From Sulfurospirillaceae bacterium (lineage in GTDB: Bacteria > Campylobacterota > Campylobacteria > Campylobacterales > Sulfurospirillaceae), in NCBI GenBank assembly GCA_028705785.1, contig JAQWCT010000123.1, positions 1 through 7,818 of the forward strand: a DNA stretch of 7,818 bases. The letters are read 5' to 3'. Under the pieces are notes generated by a model. It was not told the origin of the DNA and made no database searches. It worked only from the letters and a program-made list of their open reading frames with translations. The translations under genes and the position numbers were made by a program. Shown piece after piece: positions 1 to 6,106 of the stretch (the first letter of the stretch is position 1; each line of letters begins with the position of its first letter).

Positions 1-1
1 T

Positions 2-172
2 GTGCCTCTTTTAAGTAGTATTCCTCTCTTGGGAGAAGCTTTTAAACATTCAGAAGATACTTTATCTACTAGTGAGCTTGTTTTTGTTATTACGCCTAAA
101 ATCATTGGAACAAAAGGCACAGATAAAGCAACATTAAAAGATTTAGGATTTAGTCAAAAAATCTATGAATAG
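2..172 (+). CDS. C-terminal end of an outer-membrane secretin (PilQ/GspD/MshL/CtsD family), 5'-truncated by the window edge
   Basis: Reading from base 2 gives 56 residues and a TAG stop at 170-172. The segment VPLLSSIPLLGEAFK near the start and ELVFVITPKII further on are the hallmarks of the end of the secretin domain: the family's 'VP.LGDIP.LG.LF' turn followed by the last beta strands, 'ELVI.ITPRII'. Secretins form the gated outer-membrane ring through which type II secretion substrates, type IV pili or transforming DNA pass. About 18 residues follow the last recognisable strand, a short tail. The stop overlaps the start of the next gene by 8 bases (165-172), placing this gene in the operon as its upstream member. 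By position it corresponds to ctsD of Campylobacter or mshL of Vibrio. The secretin assignment is firm, but which pathway it serves rests on the neighbours. Confidence 0.88.
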   Translation: MPLLSSIPLLGEAFKHSEDTLSTSELVFVITPKIIGTKGTDKATLKDLGFSQKIYE

Positions 173-974
173 CCATTACAGTAATTTAAAGTCCATCTTT
201 GTAGATGGTGAAACGTTTGATTATGTTAATTTAGATCAGTCTGTACTTACTTATGATAAATTAGTACAGACACTTGATAAGCCTTTGAAACTCATACTTT
301 TTTATGGTAAACCAGGAACTGGTAAAACATTTTTATTACAAAAAATCTACAATGATTTGAAACATAAAAAAAAGATTGTTTTTTTCCCTCGACCTTTTTT
401 TGATGAGAAAGTTTTTATCAAAGCGTTGTATGAACATACTTTTAATCAAATTGCTCCTACACTAAGTAATTATAATGAATTCTTGGCTATTGTTAGTAAA
501 AAAATCACTAAAACAGAAGATTCTGTGACTGTTTTAATTGATGAAGCACAGCTTTATCCTGCTGATTTAGTTGAAAAAATACGCCTCATGGCAGATTCAA
601 GATTATTTAAATTTTTATTTACTGTTCATAAAACAGAAAAAGAAGATTTGTTAGCCAAAGACTATTTCCAAACTCGTATTTGGGAAACTGTTGAAATAGG
701 GAATGCATCTTTGAATGAAATTAAAACATATATCGAAAAAAAACTCCTTTACCATAACCGTTTTGAATATCTAAATCTTTTTAAAGAAAAACATTATAAG
801 CTTATTGCAAGTCTAACGAATGGAAATTTAAGAACTATCAATAAATTAATGTATAAATTATTTGAAATTCTAGAATATTATGACCACAATAAACCTTCAC
901 TTATTAAGTCCAATTCTTTACATGTAAAGTATATTGAAATGGCTGGTATTAGTTTGGGGATGATTGATGCTTAG
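165..974 (+). CDS. AAA+ ATPase of the ExeA/MshM/CtsP type, accessory to the secretin/pilus-like machine
   Basis: This 269-residue single-domain P-loop ATPase has no signal peptide or membrane segment. Walker A is GKPGTGKT at residues 48-55, Walker B is VLIDEAQ at 123-129, a sensor-1-like strand FLFTVHK lies at 150-156, a candidate arginine finger is R171 (QTRIWE), and a sensor-2/lid motif GNLRTINKLM is at 220-229. The IDEAQ box and 'GN.R.INKL' lid are typical of the ExeA/MshM group, which assists secretin or pilus assembly. In C. jejuni the protein at this position, CtsP, is a nucleotide-binding protein needed for DNA uptake and reported to associate with the membrane protein CtsX. Unlike ExeA, no C-terminal membrane helix or peptidoglycan-binding domain is present. 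The ATG at 165 overlaps the secretin stop by 8 bases. The nearest AGGA (145-148) is about 16 bases away, so translation is probably coupled. Runs of A8, T7 and T7 lie between 366 and 401. Confidence 0.87.
   Translation: MNSHYSNLKSIFVDGETFDYVNLDQSVLTYDKLVQTLDKPLKLILFYGKPGTGKTFLLQKIYNDLKHKKKIVFFPRPFFDEKVFIKALYEHTFNQIAPTLSNYNEFLAIVSKKITKTEDSVTVLIDEAQLYPADLVEKIRLMADSRLFKFLFTVHKTEKEDLLAKDYFQTRIWETVEIGNASLNEIKTYIEKKLLYHNRFEYLNLFKEKHYKLIASLTNGNLRTINKLMYKLFEILEYYDHNKPSLIKSNSLHVKYIEMAGISLGMIDA
916..929. repeat. 14-bp perfect palindrome, best copy of a recurring ACATGT-centred word
   Basis: CTTTACATGTAAAG reads the same on both strands and lies inside the CtsP/MshM-like coding region, where it encodes S-L-H-V-K. 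Related copies with the core ACATGT lie at 6018-6026, 6102-6110, 6554-6562 and 6576-6584. All five ACATGT hexamers in the window carry TTA on the left or TAA on the right. Whether it is a functional site or only a favoured word of this genome cannot be told from one window. Confidence 0.5.
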
Positions 975-1842
975 TAATATAGATATAGTTGACCTTGAAA
1001 AAAAAGTATTTAGATATAGGCTTAAACAAAAAATACATTACATAATTTTATTTTTTCTATCTTTATTTATATCTGGCATTATTCTTTATTTTTATTACAA
1101 CCCATTTCCCTCTGTTTCAACTAAAGAAACAATACCTGCTTTATCAGCTGAAACAAATATTTCTATTGTTAAACCTGAATTCAGTATTGTCAAAGAAGAA
1201 ATAAAACAAAAAATACCATCACCTGAAATAGTTATTGAAGAAAAAATACAAGAAATTGCACCAGTTCAGACACTAATGCTTCAACTTCCAATCATTAAAG
1301 CAAATAACTCAGATAAAAAAAATACCAATTTACCTATTTTTAAAGAGCCTCTGGATAAAAAATTTCCTCATGAAATTGTAGAAGATGATATTGAAAATAA
1401 AGTCCTTATGCGAAAAATGAGTACCAAAGCTGAAGACACTTTTTATAGAAATGTTGACGAAGCCATAGAAGCAAAAAATATGTTAGCCCCTCCTTTAGAA
1501 GATGAAAAGCCAAAAGGACTTATAAGAATAGAAACTCAAGAGGTAAACTCCATCGCCTACTTGAAAGATAAATTTGAAAAGACACAAAATATTATTTTTG
1601 CATTAATGCTTTCAGAAGAGTATTACCTTAATAAAAACTATGGTGAGAGTAATAAATGGGCGCTTATTGCTAATGGAATTGATTCGGATAATGAAAAAAG
1701 TTGGGTGTGGTTTGCCAAATCAAAAGTCAAATTAGGACAAAAAGAAGATGCTATCGTAGCACTCAAAGCCTATCTTAAAAATAATAAATCAAAAACAATA
1801 GAAAGCCTTTTAAGCCAAATCAATATAGGCGAAATTCAATGA
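967..1842 (+). CDS. single-pass inner-membrane protein with C-terminal TPR-like repeats (MshN/CtsX position)
   Basis: I choose ATG 967 (291 residues) over TTG 964, because the GGGGA at 956-960 sits 6 bases before the ATG but only 3 before the TTG. The start overlaps the previous gene by 8 bases. Layout: a short basic cytoplasmic N-terminus (residues 1-23, K/R-rich), one hydrophobic helix at about 24-43, a long low-complexity linker rich in K, E, I and P (about 45-200) that should lie in the periplasm, then two helix-turn-helix repeats at about 211-240 and 243-276 that read as TPRs (for example W..FAK.K.KLGQ..DAI..LKAYL). The same architecture is found in MshN of MSHA pilus operons, and a membrane protein (CtsX) occupies this slot in C. 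jejuni. Likely role: link the cytoplasmic ATPase to the envelope complex. The linker would diverge quickly, so family assignment relies on architecture and gene order. Function is inferred, not shown. Confidence 0.75.
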   Translation: MLSNIDIVDLEKKVFRYRLKQKIHYIILFFLSLFISGIILYFYYNPFPSVSTKETIPALSAETNISIVKPEFSIVKEEIKQKIPSPEIVIEEKIQEIAPVQTLMLQLPIIKANNSDKKNTNLPIFKEPLDKKFPHEIVEDDIENKVLMRKMSTKAEDTFYRNVDEAIEAKNMLAPPLEDEKPKGLIRIETQEVNSIAYLKDKFEKTQNIIFALMLSEEYYLNKNYGESNKWALIANGIDSDNEKSWVWFAKSKVKLGQKEDAIVALKAYLKNNKSKTIESLLSQINIGEIQ

Positions 1843-3590
1843 GTGATATCACTTCGACACTTTTAACCTATCTCATTCATAACCGTATTATAGATGAACA
1901 GTCTGCGGCGAAAATTAAAAATGAAATAAACCTGAATCAACATAAGGTAATTGGTGAAATTTTATTGGAAAATAACTTTTTCACGAAAGAAGACCTTCTT
2001 ATTTTAGTATTAGAATTTTTTAAAAAAGGGTATCTAACACTAGAAGATGTAAATATAAATTTTGCTATTGATGCAGAAAATTTTTTACAAATACTAGCTA
2101 AAAATCTTAATTATGAGTATCTAGATCTTGATTCTATTGATATTGACTATAGGTTAGCTTCCAAACTTCCCTTTCCTCAACTTAAAAAATTTAAAGCACT
2201 TCCTATAAGGGAAGATGAAATTAATATTTTTGTTGCACTCAAAGATCCCCTTGATATCAATGCACAAGAAGGTGTGCAAAGACTTTTTCCAAGAAAAATA
2301 CTTAAAGTTATTATTTCAGAACCTTCACAAATTGATAAATATCTTGTTAAGATGGAGCTTGGAGAGAGTATTAAAGGACTTATTGGGGAAATTCGTAAAG
2401 AGATTACTTCAAGTGCTGCTGAAAATCCTCAAGAATCTTCAGGTATTTTAAAACTGATTGAAATAATTTTAAAAACATCTATTCTTGCTCGCGCAAGTGA
2501 TATCCATATTGAGCCTACCGAAAATAATTGTATTGTTCGAAGCCGAATCGATGGAATGCTCACTGAAACATTTATTTTTGACAAAGACATTTATCCTCCT
2601 CTGGGTTCTCGTATGAAACTTCTCTCCAATATGGATATTGCAGAAAAAAGAAAGCCCCAAGATGGACGATTTTCAGCAACAATATTAGGTCGTGAATACG
2701 ATTTTAGGATTTCTGCATTGCCTACACTGAATGGGGAATCTATTGTTATCCGTATTTTGGATAAATCAAAGGTTATGATTAAAATTGAAGATTTAGGAAT
2801 GCATCCTAACAATTATGCTAAATTTTATCAAGCCATGAGAGCTCCTTATGGTATCATTTTTGTTACTGGACCTACAGGTAGTGGTAAAACAACAACACTT
2901 TATGGGGCACTTAACGCTATTAAAAGTGTTCAAACAAAAATTATCACTGTTGAAGACCCTGTTGAATATCAACTCAACCTTATACAGCAAGTTCAAGTGA
3001 ATGAAAAAGCAAATTTGACTTTTTCTTCTGCCCTTCGTTCTATTCTAAGGCAAGATCCAGATATTATTATGATTGGTGAGGTTCGAGATACTGAAACACT
3101 TCGTATTGCCGTACAAGCGGCCCTTACAGGTCACTTGGTTTTTTCTACATTGCATACGAACGATGCCATTAGTGCTGTGACAAGAGTTATGGATATGGGA
3201 ATTGAACCTTATTTGTTAAGTGGCTCTTTGGTTGCTATAGAAGCGCAAAGGCTTGTGCGTAAGCTTTGTCCACACTGTAAAACAAAATATTCTTTACCTA
3301 AAACTGCTTATGATGAAATTAAAGAAATGTTGCCAGAAGATTATCAATTTTATAAGCATAATGGTTGCGAAAAATGCTCTCAAACAGGATATTTAGGGAG
3401 AGAGATGATTTCTGAAATTTTAGTTGTCAGTGAAAAAATATCAAGTATGATTGCACAAGGGGCAAGTAAAAGTGATGTAAAAGAACAGGCTTTGATTGAG
3501 GGATTTGTCGATATGTATAAAGATGGTATTATTAGGGCAGCAAAGGGTATTACAACATTAGATGAGATTGTAAGGGTGGCAAAAGGATGA
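1839..3590 (+). CDS. GspE/PilB-family assembly ATPase (MshE/CtsE type)
   Basis: This 583-residue cytoplasmic motor ATPase should power pseudopilus or pilus assembly from the inner-membrane platform. An N-terminal T2SSE_N/MshEN-like region covers about 1-170 and the secretion ATPase domain about 205-583. Visible motifs: SDIHIEP 220-226, RKPQDGR 271-277, Walker A GPTGSGKT 344-351, the Asp box ITVEDPVE 369-376, Walker B with EVRD around 408-417, and the His box TGHLVFSTLHT 430-440. The zinc-binding tetracysteine, CPHC (477, 480) and CEKC (510, 513), is intact and marks GspE/PilB assembly ATPases rather than PilT retraction ATPases. Length is normal for the family (about 560-600). The first MshEN-type half lacks the usual Arg of the RLGxxL c-di-GMP signature. 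The ATG overlaps the previous stop as ATGA, and the 3' end overlaps the GspF start in the same way. It is equivalent in position to ctsE of C. jejuni. Confidence 0.95.
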   Translation: MSDITSTLLTYLIHNRIIDEQSAAKIKNEINLNQHKVIGEILLENNFFTKEDLLILVLEFFKKGYLTLEDVNINFAIDAENFLQILAKNLNYEYLDLDSIDIDYRLASKLPFPQLKKFKALPIREDEINIFVALKDPLDINAQEGVQRLFPRKILKVIISEPSQIDKYLVKMELGESIKGLIGEIRKEITSSAAENPQESSGILKLIEIILKTSILARASDIHIEPTENNCIVRSRIDGMLTETFIFDKDIYPPLGSRMKLLSNMDIAEKRKPQDGRFSATILGREYDFRISALPTLNGESIVIRILDKSKVMIKIEDLGMHPNNYAKFYQAMRAPYGIIFVTGPTGSGKTTTLYGALNAIKSVQTKIITVEDPVEYQLNLIQQVQVNEKANLTFSSALRSILRQDPDIIMIGEVRDTETLRIAVQAALTGHLVFSTLHTNDAISAVTRVMDMGIEPYLLSGSLVAIEAQRLVRKLCPHCKTKYSLPKTAYDEIKEMLPEDYQFYKHNGCEKCSQTGYLGREMISEILVVSEKISSMIAQGASKSDVKEQALIEGFVDMYKDGIIRAAKGITTLDEIVRVAKG

Positions 3591-4828
3591 AATATTTCGA
3601 AGTTAATTATCTCTCTAAAGGTCAAAAATCTAAAACAATTATTAAATCACCCAGTAAACATGACGCAATAGCTATTGCTAAAATGAAAATACCAGGTATT
3701 ATTCTTAATGTAAAAGAGACTTCCGCACCATTAGAAGACCAATTTATGACAATCAAGAACCAACTTTTAGGAGCTGTTACTAAACGAAAAATTAAAATGC
3801 CCGGTCTTATTGCAGCTATTAGGCAGTTGAGTGTTATGACGAATGCTGGTATATCTATACATGATAGTGTTAAGGAAGTATCTGGTTCAACAGCAGATAA
3901 AACTTTAAAAGAAATTTTTGATAACATCAATGATGACCTTAACTCAGGACTAAGCCTTACTCAAGCAATGATGCCATATCGAAGTGAACTAGGCGATGTA
4001 ACCATTGCCATGGTAGAACTAGGTGAGAGTACTGGTAATATGGCAGAGTCCTTAGAAAAACTTGCTGAAATATTAGATGAGATAGAAGCAAATAGACAAA
4101 AATTTAAAAAAGCATTGCGCTATCCTATTACAGTAGTTATTGCTATTGCTATTGCATTTACTATTTTAATGGTTTATGTTGTTCCTAAATTCAAAGAAAT
4201 CTTTTCAAAACTTAAAGCAGACCTTCCTCTTCCAACTAAAATACTTCTTTTCATGGAAAATATTATCAATAATTATGGACTTTTTCTCTTAGCTTTTATC
4301 GTTGGAACGATCATACTCTTTAAGTATCTTTTAGCTAACAATGAAGAATTTAAAAAAGGATTTGATAAGTATATACTCAAAGTTTATCTCATTGGTAATA
4401 TTATCTTTTATGCTACGATGAGCAGATTCACGCTTGTTTTTACAGAACTTATTCGTGCAGGTATTCCTATTGCAGATGCCTTAGATACGGCACTTTTGAC
4501 TCTTGAAAACTCCCATCTTAAAAAAAGACTTGGGTCTGTAAAGATTTCAGTGCAAAGAGGTATTTCGCTTACTGAAGCAATGAGAGATACAGGACTTTTT
4601 GAGGGTATGTTGATACAGATGATTCAAGCTGGTGAACAAAGTGGAACGCTAGATAAAATGCTTGAAAAAGTGACTAATTATTTTAAATCACGATTTAACG
4701 AAATTATTGACAATATTGCAAGTTACATTGAGCCAATTTTATTAGGTTTTATTGCCGCAATGGTTCTTTTGATGGCACTAGGTATTTTTATGCCAATGTG
4801 GGATATGGCAAAAGCAGTGAAAAACTAA
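3587..4828 (+). CDS. GspF/PilC-family inner-membrane platform protein (MshG/CtsF type)
   Basis: This 413-residue polytopic protein is the inner-membrane base on which the GspE-type ATPase acts. Two T2SSF domains are visible, at about 76-198 and 279-402. Each carries the family signature: LSVMTNAGISIHDSV and MVELGESTGNMAESL in the first, TELIRAGIPIADAL and MIQAGEQSGTLDKML in the second. Three hydrophobic helices are seen at about 180-200, 231-250 and 383-403, the standard topology, with P180 before helix 1 and P383 at the start of helix 3. Residues 1-60 form the usual soluble N-terminal extension. Length is normal (about 400). The start codon overlaps the GspE stop as ATGA, and an AAGGGTGG stretch about 7 bases upstream can serve as Shine-Dalgarno. 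It is the last gene of the operon in this window. Its stop codon runs directly into a perfect hairpin, and no pilin gene follows. Confidence 0.95.
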   Translation: MKYFEVNYLSKGQKSKTIIKSPSKHDAIAIAKMKIPGIILNVKETSAPLEDQFMTIKNQLLGAVTKRKIKMPGLIAAIRQLSVMTNAGISIHDSVKEVSGSTADKTLKEIFDNINDDLNSGLSLTQAMMPYRSELGDVTIAMVELGESTGNMAESLEKLAEILDEIEANRQKFKKALRYPITVVIAIAIAFTILMVYVVPKFKEIFSKLKADLPLPTKILLFMENIINNYGLFLLAFIVGTIILFKYLLANNEEFKKGFDKYILKVYLIGNIIFYATMSRFTLVFTELIRAGIPIADALDTALLTLENSHLKKRLGSVKISVQRGISLTEAMRDTGLFEGMLIQMIQAGEQSGTLDKMLEKVTNYFKSRFNEIIDNIASYIEPILLGFIAAMVLLMALGIFMPMWDMAKAVKN

Positions 4829-4858
4829 TTTATAGCCTTATATGTAAGGCTATAAATT
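4827..4858. terminator. perfect 14-bp hairpin between convergent genes, probable bidirectional terminator
   Basis: The left arm AATTTATAGCCTTA (4827-4840), a TATG loop and the right arm TAAGGCTATAAATT (4845-4858) are fully complementary. The left arm starts with the last two bases of the GspF-gene stop codon. The GC core is short (AGCC/GGCT) and the lower stem is A/T. On the minus strand the stem is followed by AGTTTTTC, a reasonable U-tract for the transcript coming from flgH. On the plus strand the tail is A-rich, with no clear U-tract, so termination of the secretion operon there is less certain. The hairpin lies in the 43-base gap between the convergent ends of that operon and the 147-residue gene. 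Confidence 0.72.
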
Positions 4859-4871
4859 AAAAATTATATGG

Positions 4872-5315
4872 CTAAAACTCTTTTGGGATAGTGCAATCAA
4901 GCGAATCTTTGAACTGATTTTGAGCTAAAGCTATTAACTCTTTTTGTCCAAGATTGGCAATCATACAAATAGCACCTAATTTTTTACACCATAATCTTGC
5001 AATTTTCACTTGATAATCTTCTTCTTTAATCTTTGAGGAAATTGACCAACTTCGAATACTCTTTTTTTCTTTGTATTCGAGTAAATGAACGATCTCTTTA
5101 TCATCAATTTTTCGATCACATACGGAGCGTAATTGTTCCTCATTAAGACCTAACTTCCATGCTTTATAACCTAATACTATGGCTCTTGAGCGGCTTGGGG
5201 TATTGACTTTGAGTTTATCAAAACTCGCTCCAAAGTATTTAAGATTAACAATAATATCTTTTGATTTGAAGATTTTATCTCGATGTAAATACTCTGGTAA
5301 TATTTTATTTTCCAA
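4872..5315 (-). CDS. uncharacterised 147-residue basic protein, co-directional with and 12 bases behind flgH
   Basis: I do not recognise this protein. The start is TTG (5313-5315): a strong AAAAAGGA Shine-Dalgarno lies 6 bases before it, no in-frame ATG occurs until residue 118, and the flgH stop (5328-5330) is in the same frame just upstream. The protein is soluble-looking, with no signal peptide or convincing membrane helix. It is rich in Lys, with four cysteines (66, 110, 117, 141). Residues 35-67 (around TPSRSRAIVLGYKAWKLGL, 39-57, then NEEQLRSVC) look helical and could form a small DNA- or protein-binding fold. A second helical segment spans about 101-135 with a C-x6-C spacing (110, 117). 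Coupling to flgH under the sigma-54 promoter suggests production during flagellar assembly. Chaperone, regulator and unrelated passenger are all possible; no function can be assigned. That it is a real gene is well supported by the ribosome binding site, length and operon fit. Confidence 0.75.
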   Translation of the reverse strand: MENKILPEYLHRDKIFKSKDIIVNLKYFGASFDKLKVNTPSRSRAIVLGYKAWKLGLNEEQLRSVCDRKIDDKEIVHLLEYKEKKSIRSWSISSKIKEEDYQVKIARLWCKKLGAICMIANLGQKELIALAQNQFKDSLDCTIPKEF

Positions 5316-5321
5316 TATAAT

Positions 5322-5326
5322 TCCTT
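5322..5326 (-). promoter_or_regulatory. Shine-Dalgarno site that fixes the TTG start of the 147-residue gene
   Basis: On the minus strand AAGGA (within AAAAAGGA) lies 6 bases before TTG at 5313-5315, inside the 12-base gap after the flgH stop. With no nearby ATG in frame, this site decides the start and supports the gene being real and read from the flgH transcript. Confidence 0.75.
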
Positions 5327-5327
5327 T

Positions 5328-6035
5328 TTAAAATGGCCAAATTGATTCCATAAATTTAGAACCCCATGGTCTTGTTGTTGCTTGATCGATGTCGCCCTCG
5401 GTTTTATATAAAATTTTTGCATCAGCTATATATTTTGAGTCAATATTATTATTTTTATCAATATCGTAAGGTCGAATGACACCACTAATCTGGACAATTT
5501 GTTTTTCTCCATTGATGAGAAGTTCCCTTCCCCCTTCTATAAAATAGTTACCATTATTGAGAATCTTGATAATCCTTGCAGAAATAGTTGTCGTAAAGCT
5601 TTCATTTCGACTATTGGTTCCTGTTCCTGCAAAAGTGTTTGTTGAACCGGCTTCAAATCCTATATTTCCTACCTTATTAAGTTGCCTTGCAACATTTCCA
5701 GCAACACCACCTCCACCAGCAGTCGTTATACCTGCACCTAGAGTATCACTACTTGTTTTATCAATTGCTTTTTTACCAGTAGATGTTTGCGCTGTTTTTT
5801 CAGTAATAGTAACTGTTACAACATCATTTACATGCATTGCTTTTAGGTCTGAAAAGAGAGGATTGTCACCTTGACCAAATAGACTACCTGAATTTGAACT
5901 AATATTTTCATTGACACGAGAAGGTAACTCATCTACATAAGTTGGTGGCTTCATGCTAATCTTTGGATCTGCTGGATGCACTGAACATCCCGCTAAAAAA
6001 AGCACTCCAACAAGGCTACATGTAAAGACTTTCAT
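5328..6035 (-). CDS. flgH: flagellar L-ring lipoprotein FlgH
   Basis: This 235-residue lipoprotein builds the outer-membrane L ring that bushes the flagellar rod. A short lipoprotein signal peptide (residues 1-16) ends in the lipobox LAGC with Cys17 as the lipidation site. The mature part shows family motifs: SLF at 51-53, DVVTVTITEKT at 71-81, a Ser/Thr/Gly-rich stretch (about 83-150), then the conserved NGNYFIEGGRELLINGEKQ block (161-179) running into a VQISGVIRPYDI-type strand, with an aromatic end at WPF. Length is normal (about 230). The ATG has GGAG at 6040-6043, 4 bases away. A sigma-54-type promoter lies 43-60 bases upstream, matching the known RpoN control of rod/ring/hook genes in Campylobacterota. 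The downstream 147-residue gene follows after 12 bases and is probably in the same transcript. The C. jejuni flgH gene, as I recall, also sits beside pta-ackA, so the flgH/ackA neighbourhood is partly conserved. Confidence 0.96.
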   Translation of the reverse strand: MKVFTCSLVGVLFLAGCSVHPADPKISMKPPTYVDELPSRVNENISSNSGSLFGQGDNPLFSDLKAMHVNDVVTVTITEKTAQTSTGKKAIDKTSSDTLGAGITTAGGGGVAGNVARQLNKVGNIGFEAGSTNTFAGTGTNSRNESFTTTISARIIKILNNGNYFIEGGRELLINGEKQIVQISGVIRPYDIDKNNNIDSKYIADAKILYKTEGDIDQATTRPWGSKFMESIWPF

Positions 6036-6046
6036 AACACTCCATT

Positions 6047-6075
6047 TTGCGTATTTTTTGCTATTATACTATAAT
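6047..6075 (+). promoter_or_regulatory. sigma-70-type promoter for the YqeY-domain gene
   Basis: A consensus -10 TATAAT lies at 6070-6075, preceded 17 bases upstream by a weak -35, TTGCGT (6047-6052). A T-run (6054-6059) lies between them, as is typical of Campylobacterota promoters that depend on the -10 element plus periodic T-tracts. The predicted start is near 6082, giving a leader of about 25 bases with AAGGA at 6094-6098, 8 bases before the ATG. The -10 is half of a palindrome ATTATA-C-TATAAT (6063-6075), so a weaker minus-strand promoter may also exist here. Confidence 0.68.
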
Positions 6076-6077
6076 CA

Positions 6078-6095
6078 AAGCAAATTAAGTTCCAA
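6078..6095 (-). promoter_or_regulatory. sigma-54 (RpoN) promoter of flgH
   Basis: On the minus strand the sequence reads TTGGAACTTAATTTGCTT. It has the invariant GG (-24; 6092-6093 on the plus strand) and GC (-12; 6080-6081) separated by exactly 10 bases, as required by sigma-54, and matches the Campylobacter form TTGGAAC-N4-TTTGCTT. Transcription should start near 6068, giving a leader of about 32 bases before the flgH ATG. In Campylobacterota such promoters are activated by the FlgSR two-component system. No enhancer site was sought or identified. Confidence 0.85.
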
Positions 6096-6106
6096 GGATA
6101 GTTTAC

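Noticed and set aside
964..966. TTG as the start of the TPR membrane protein
   Set aside because: ATG 967 directly follows it in frame and has the better 6-base spacing from GGGGA.
2215..2451. Plus-strand frame of 78 codons inside the GspE gene
   Set aside because: Overlaps a highly conserved coding region in another frame; Leu/Lys-rich low-complexity translation typical of shadow frames.
3622..3930. Minus-strand open frame of 102 codons within the GspF-like gene
   Set aside because: It is antisense to a well-supported coding region, with no Shine-Dalgarno or recognisable motif; low stop density is expected opposite the real frame.
5177..5422. Minus-strand frame spanning the flgH / 147-residue gene junction
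   Set aside because: It overlaps both real genes in another frame. The TTG-started 147-residue frame has the better ribosome binding site and spacing.
5557..5874. Open frame on the plus strand opposite flgH, with a hydrophobic, Val/Pro/Ala-rich translation
   Set aside because: It lies wholly antisense to a clear flgH gene, and its odd composition follows from the complement of the Ser/Thr/Gly-rich stretch. No ribosome binding site or family match.
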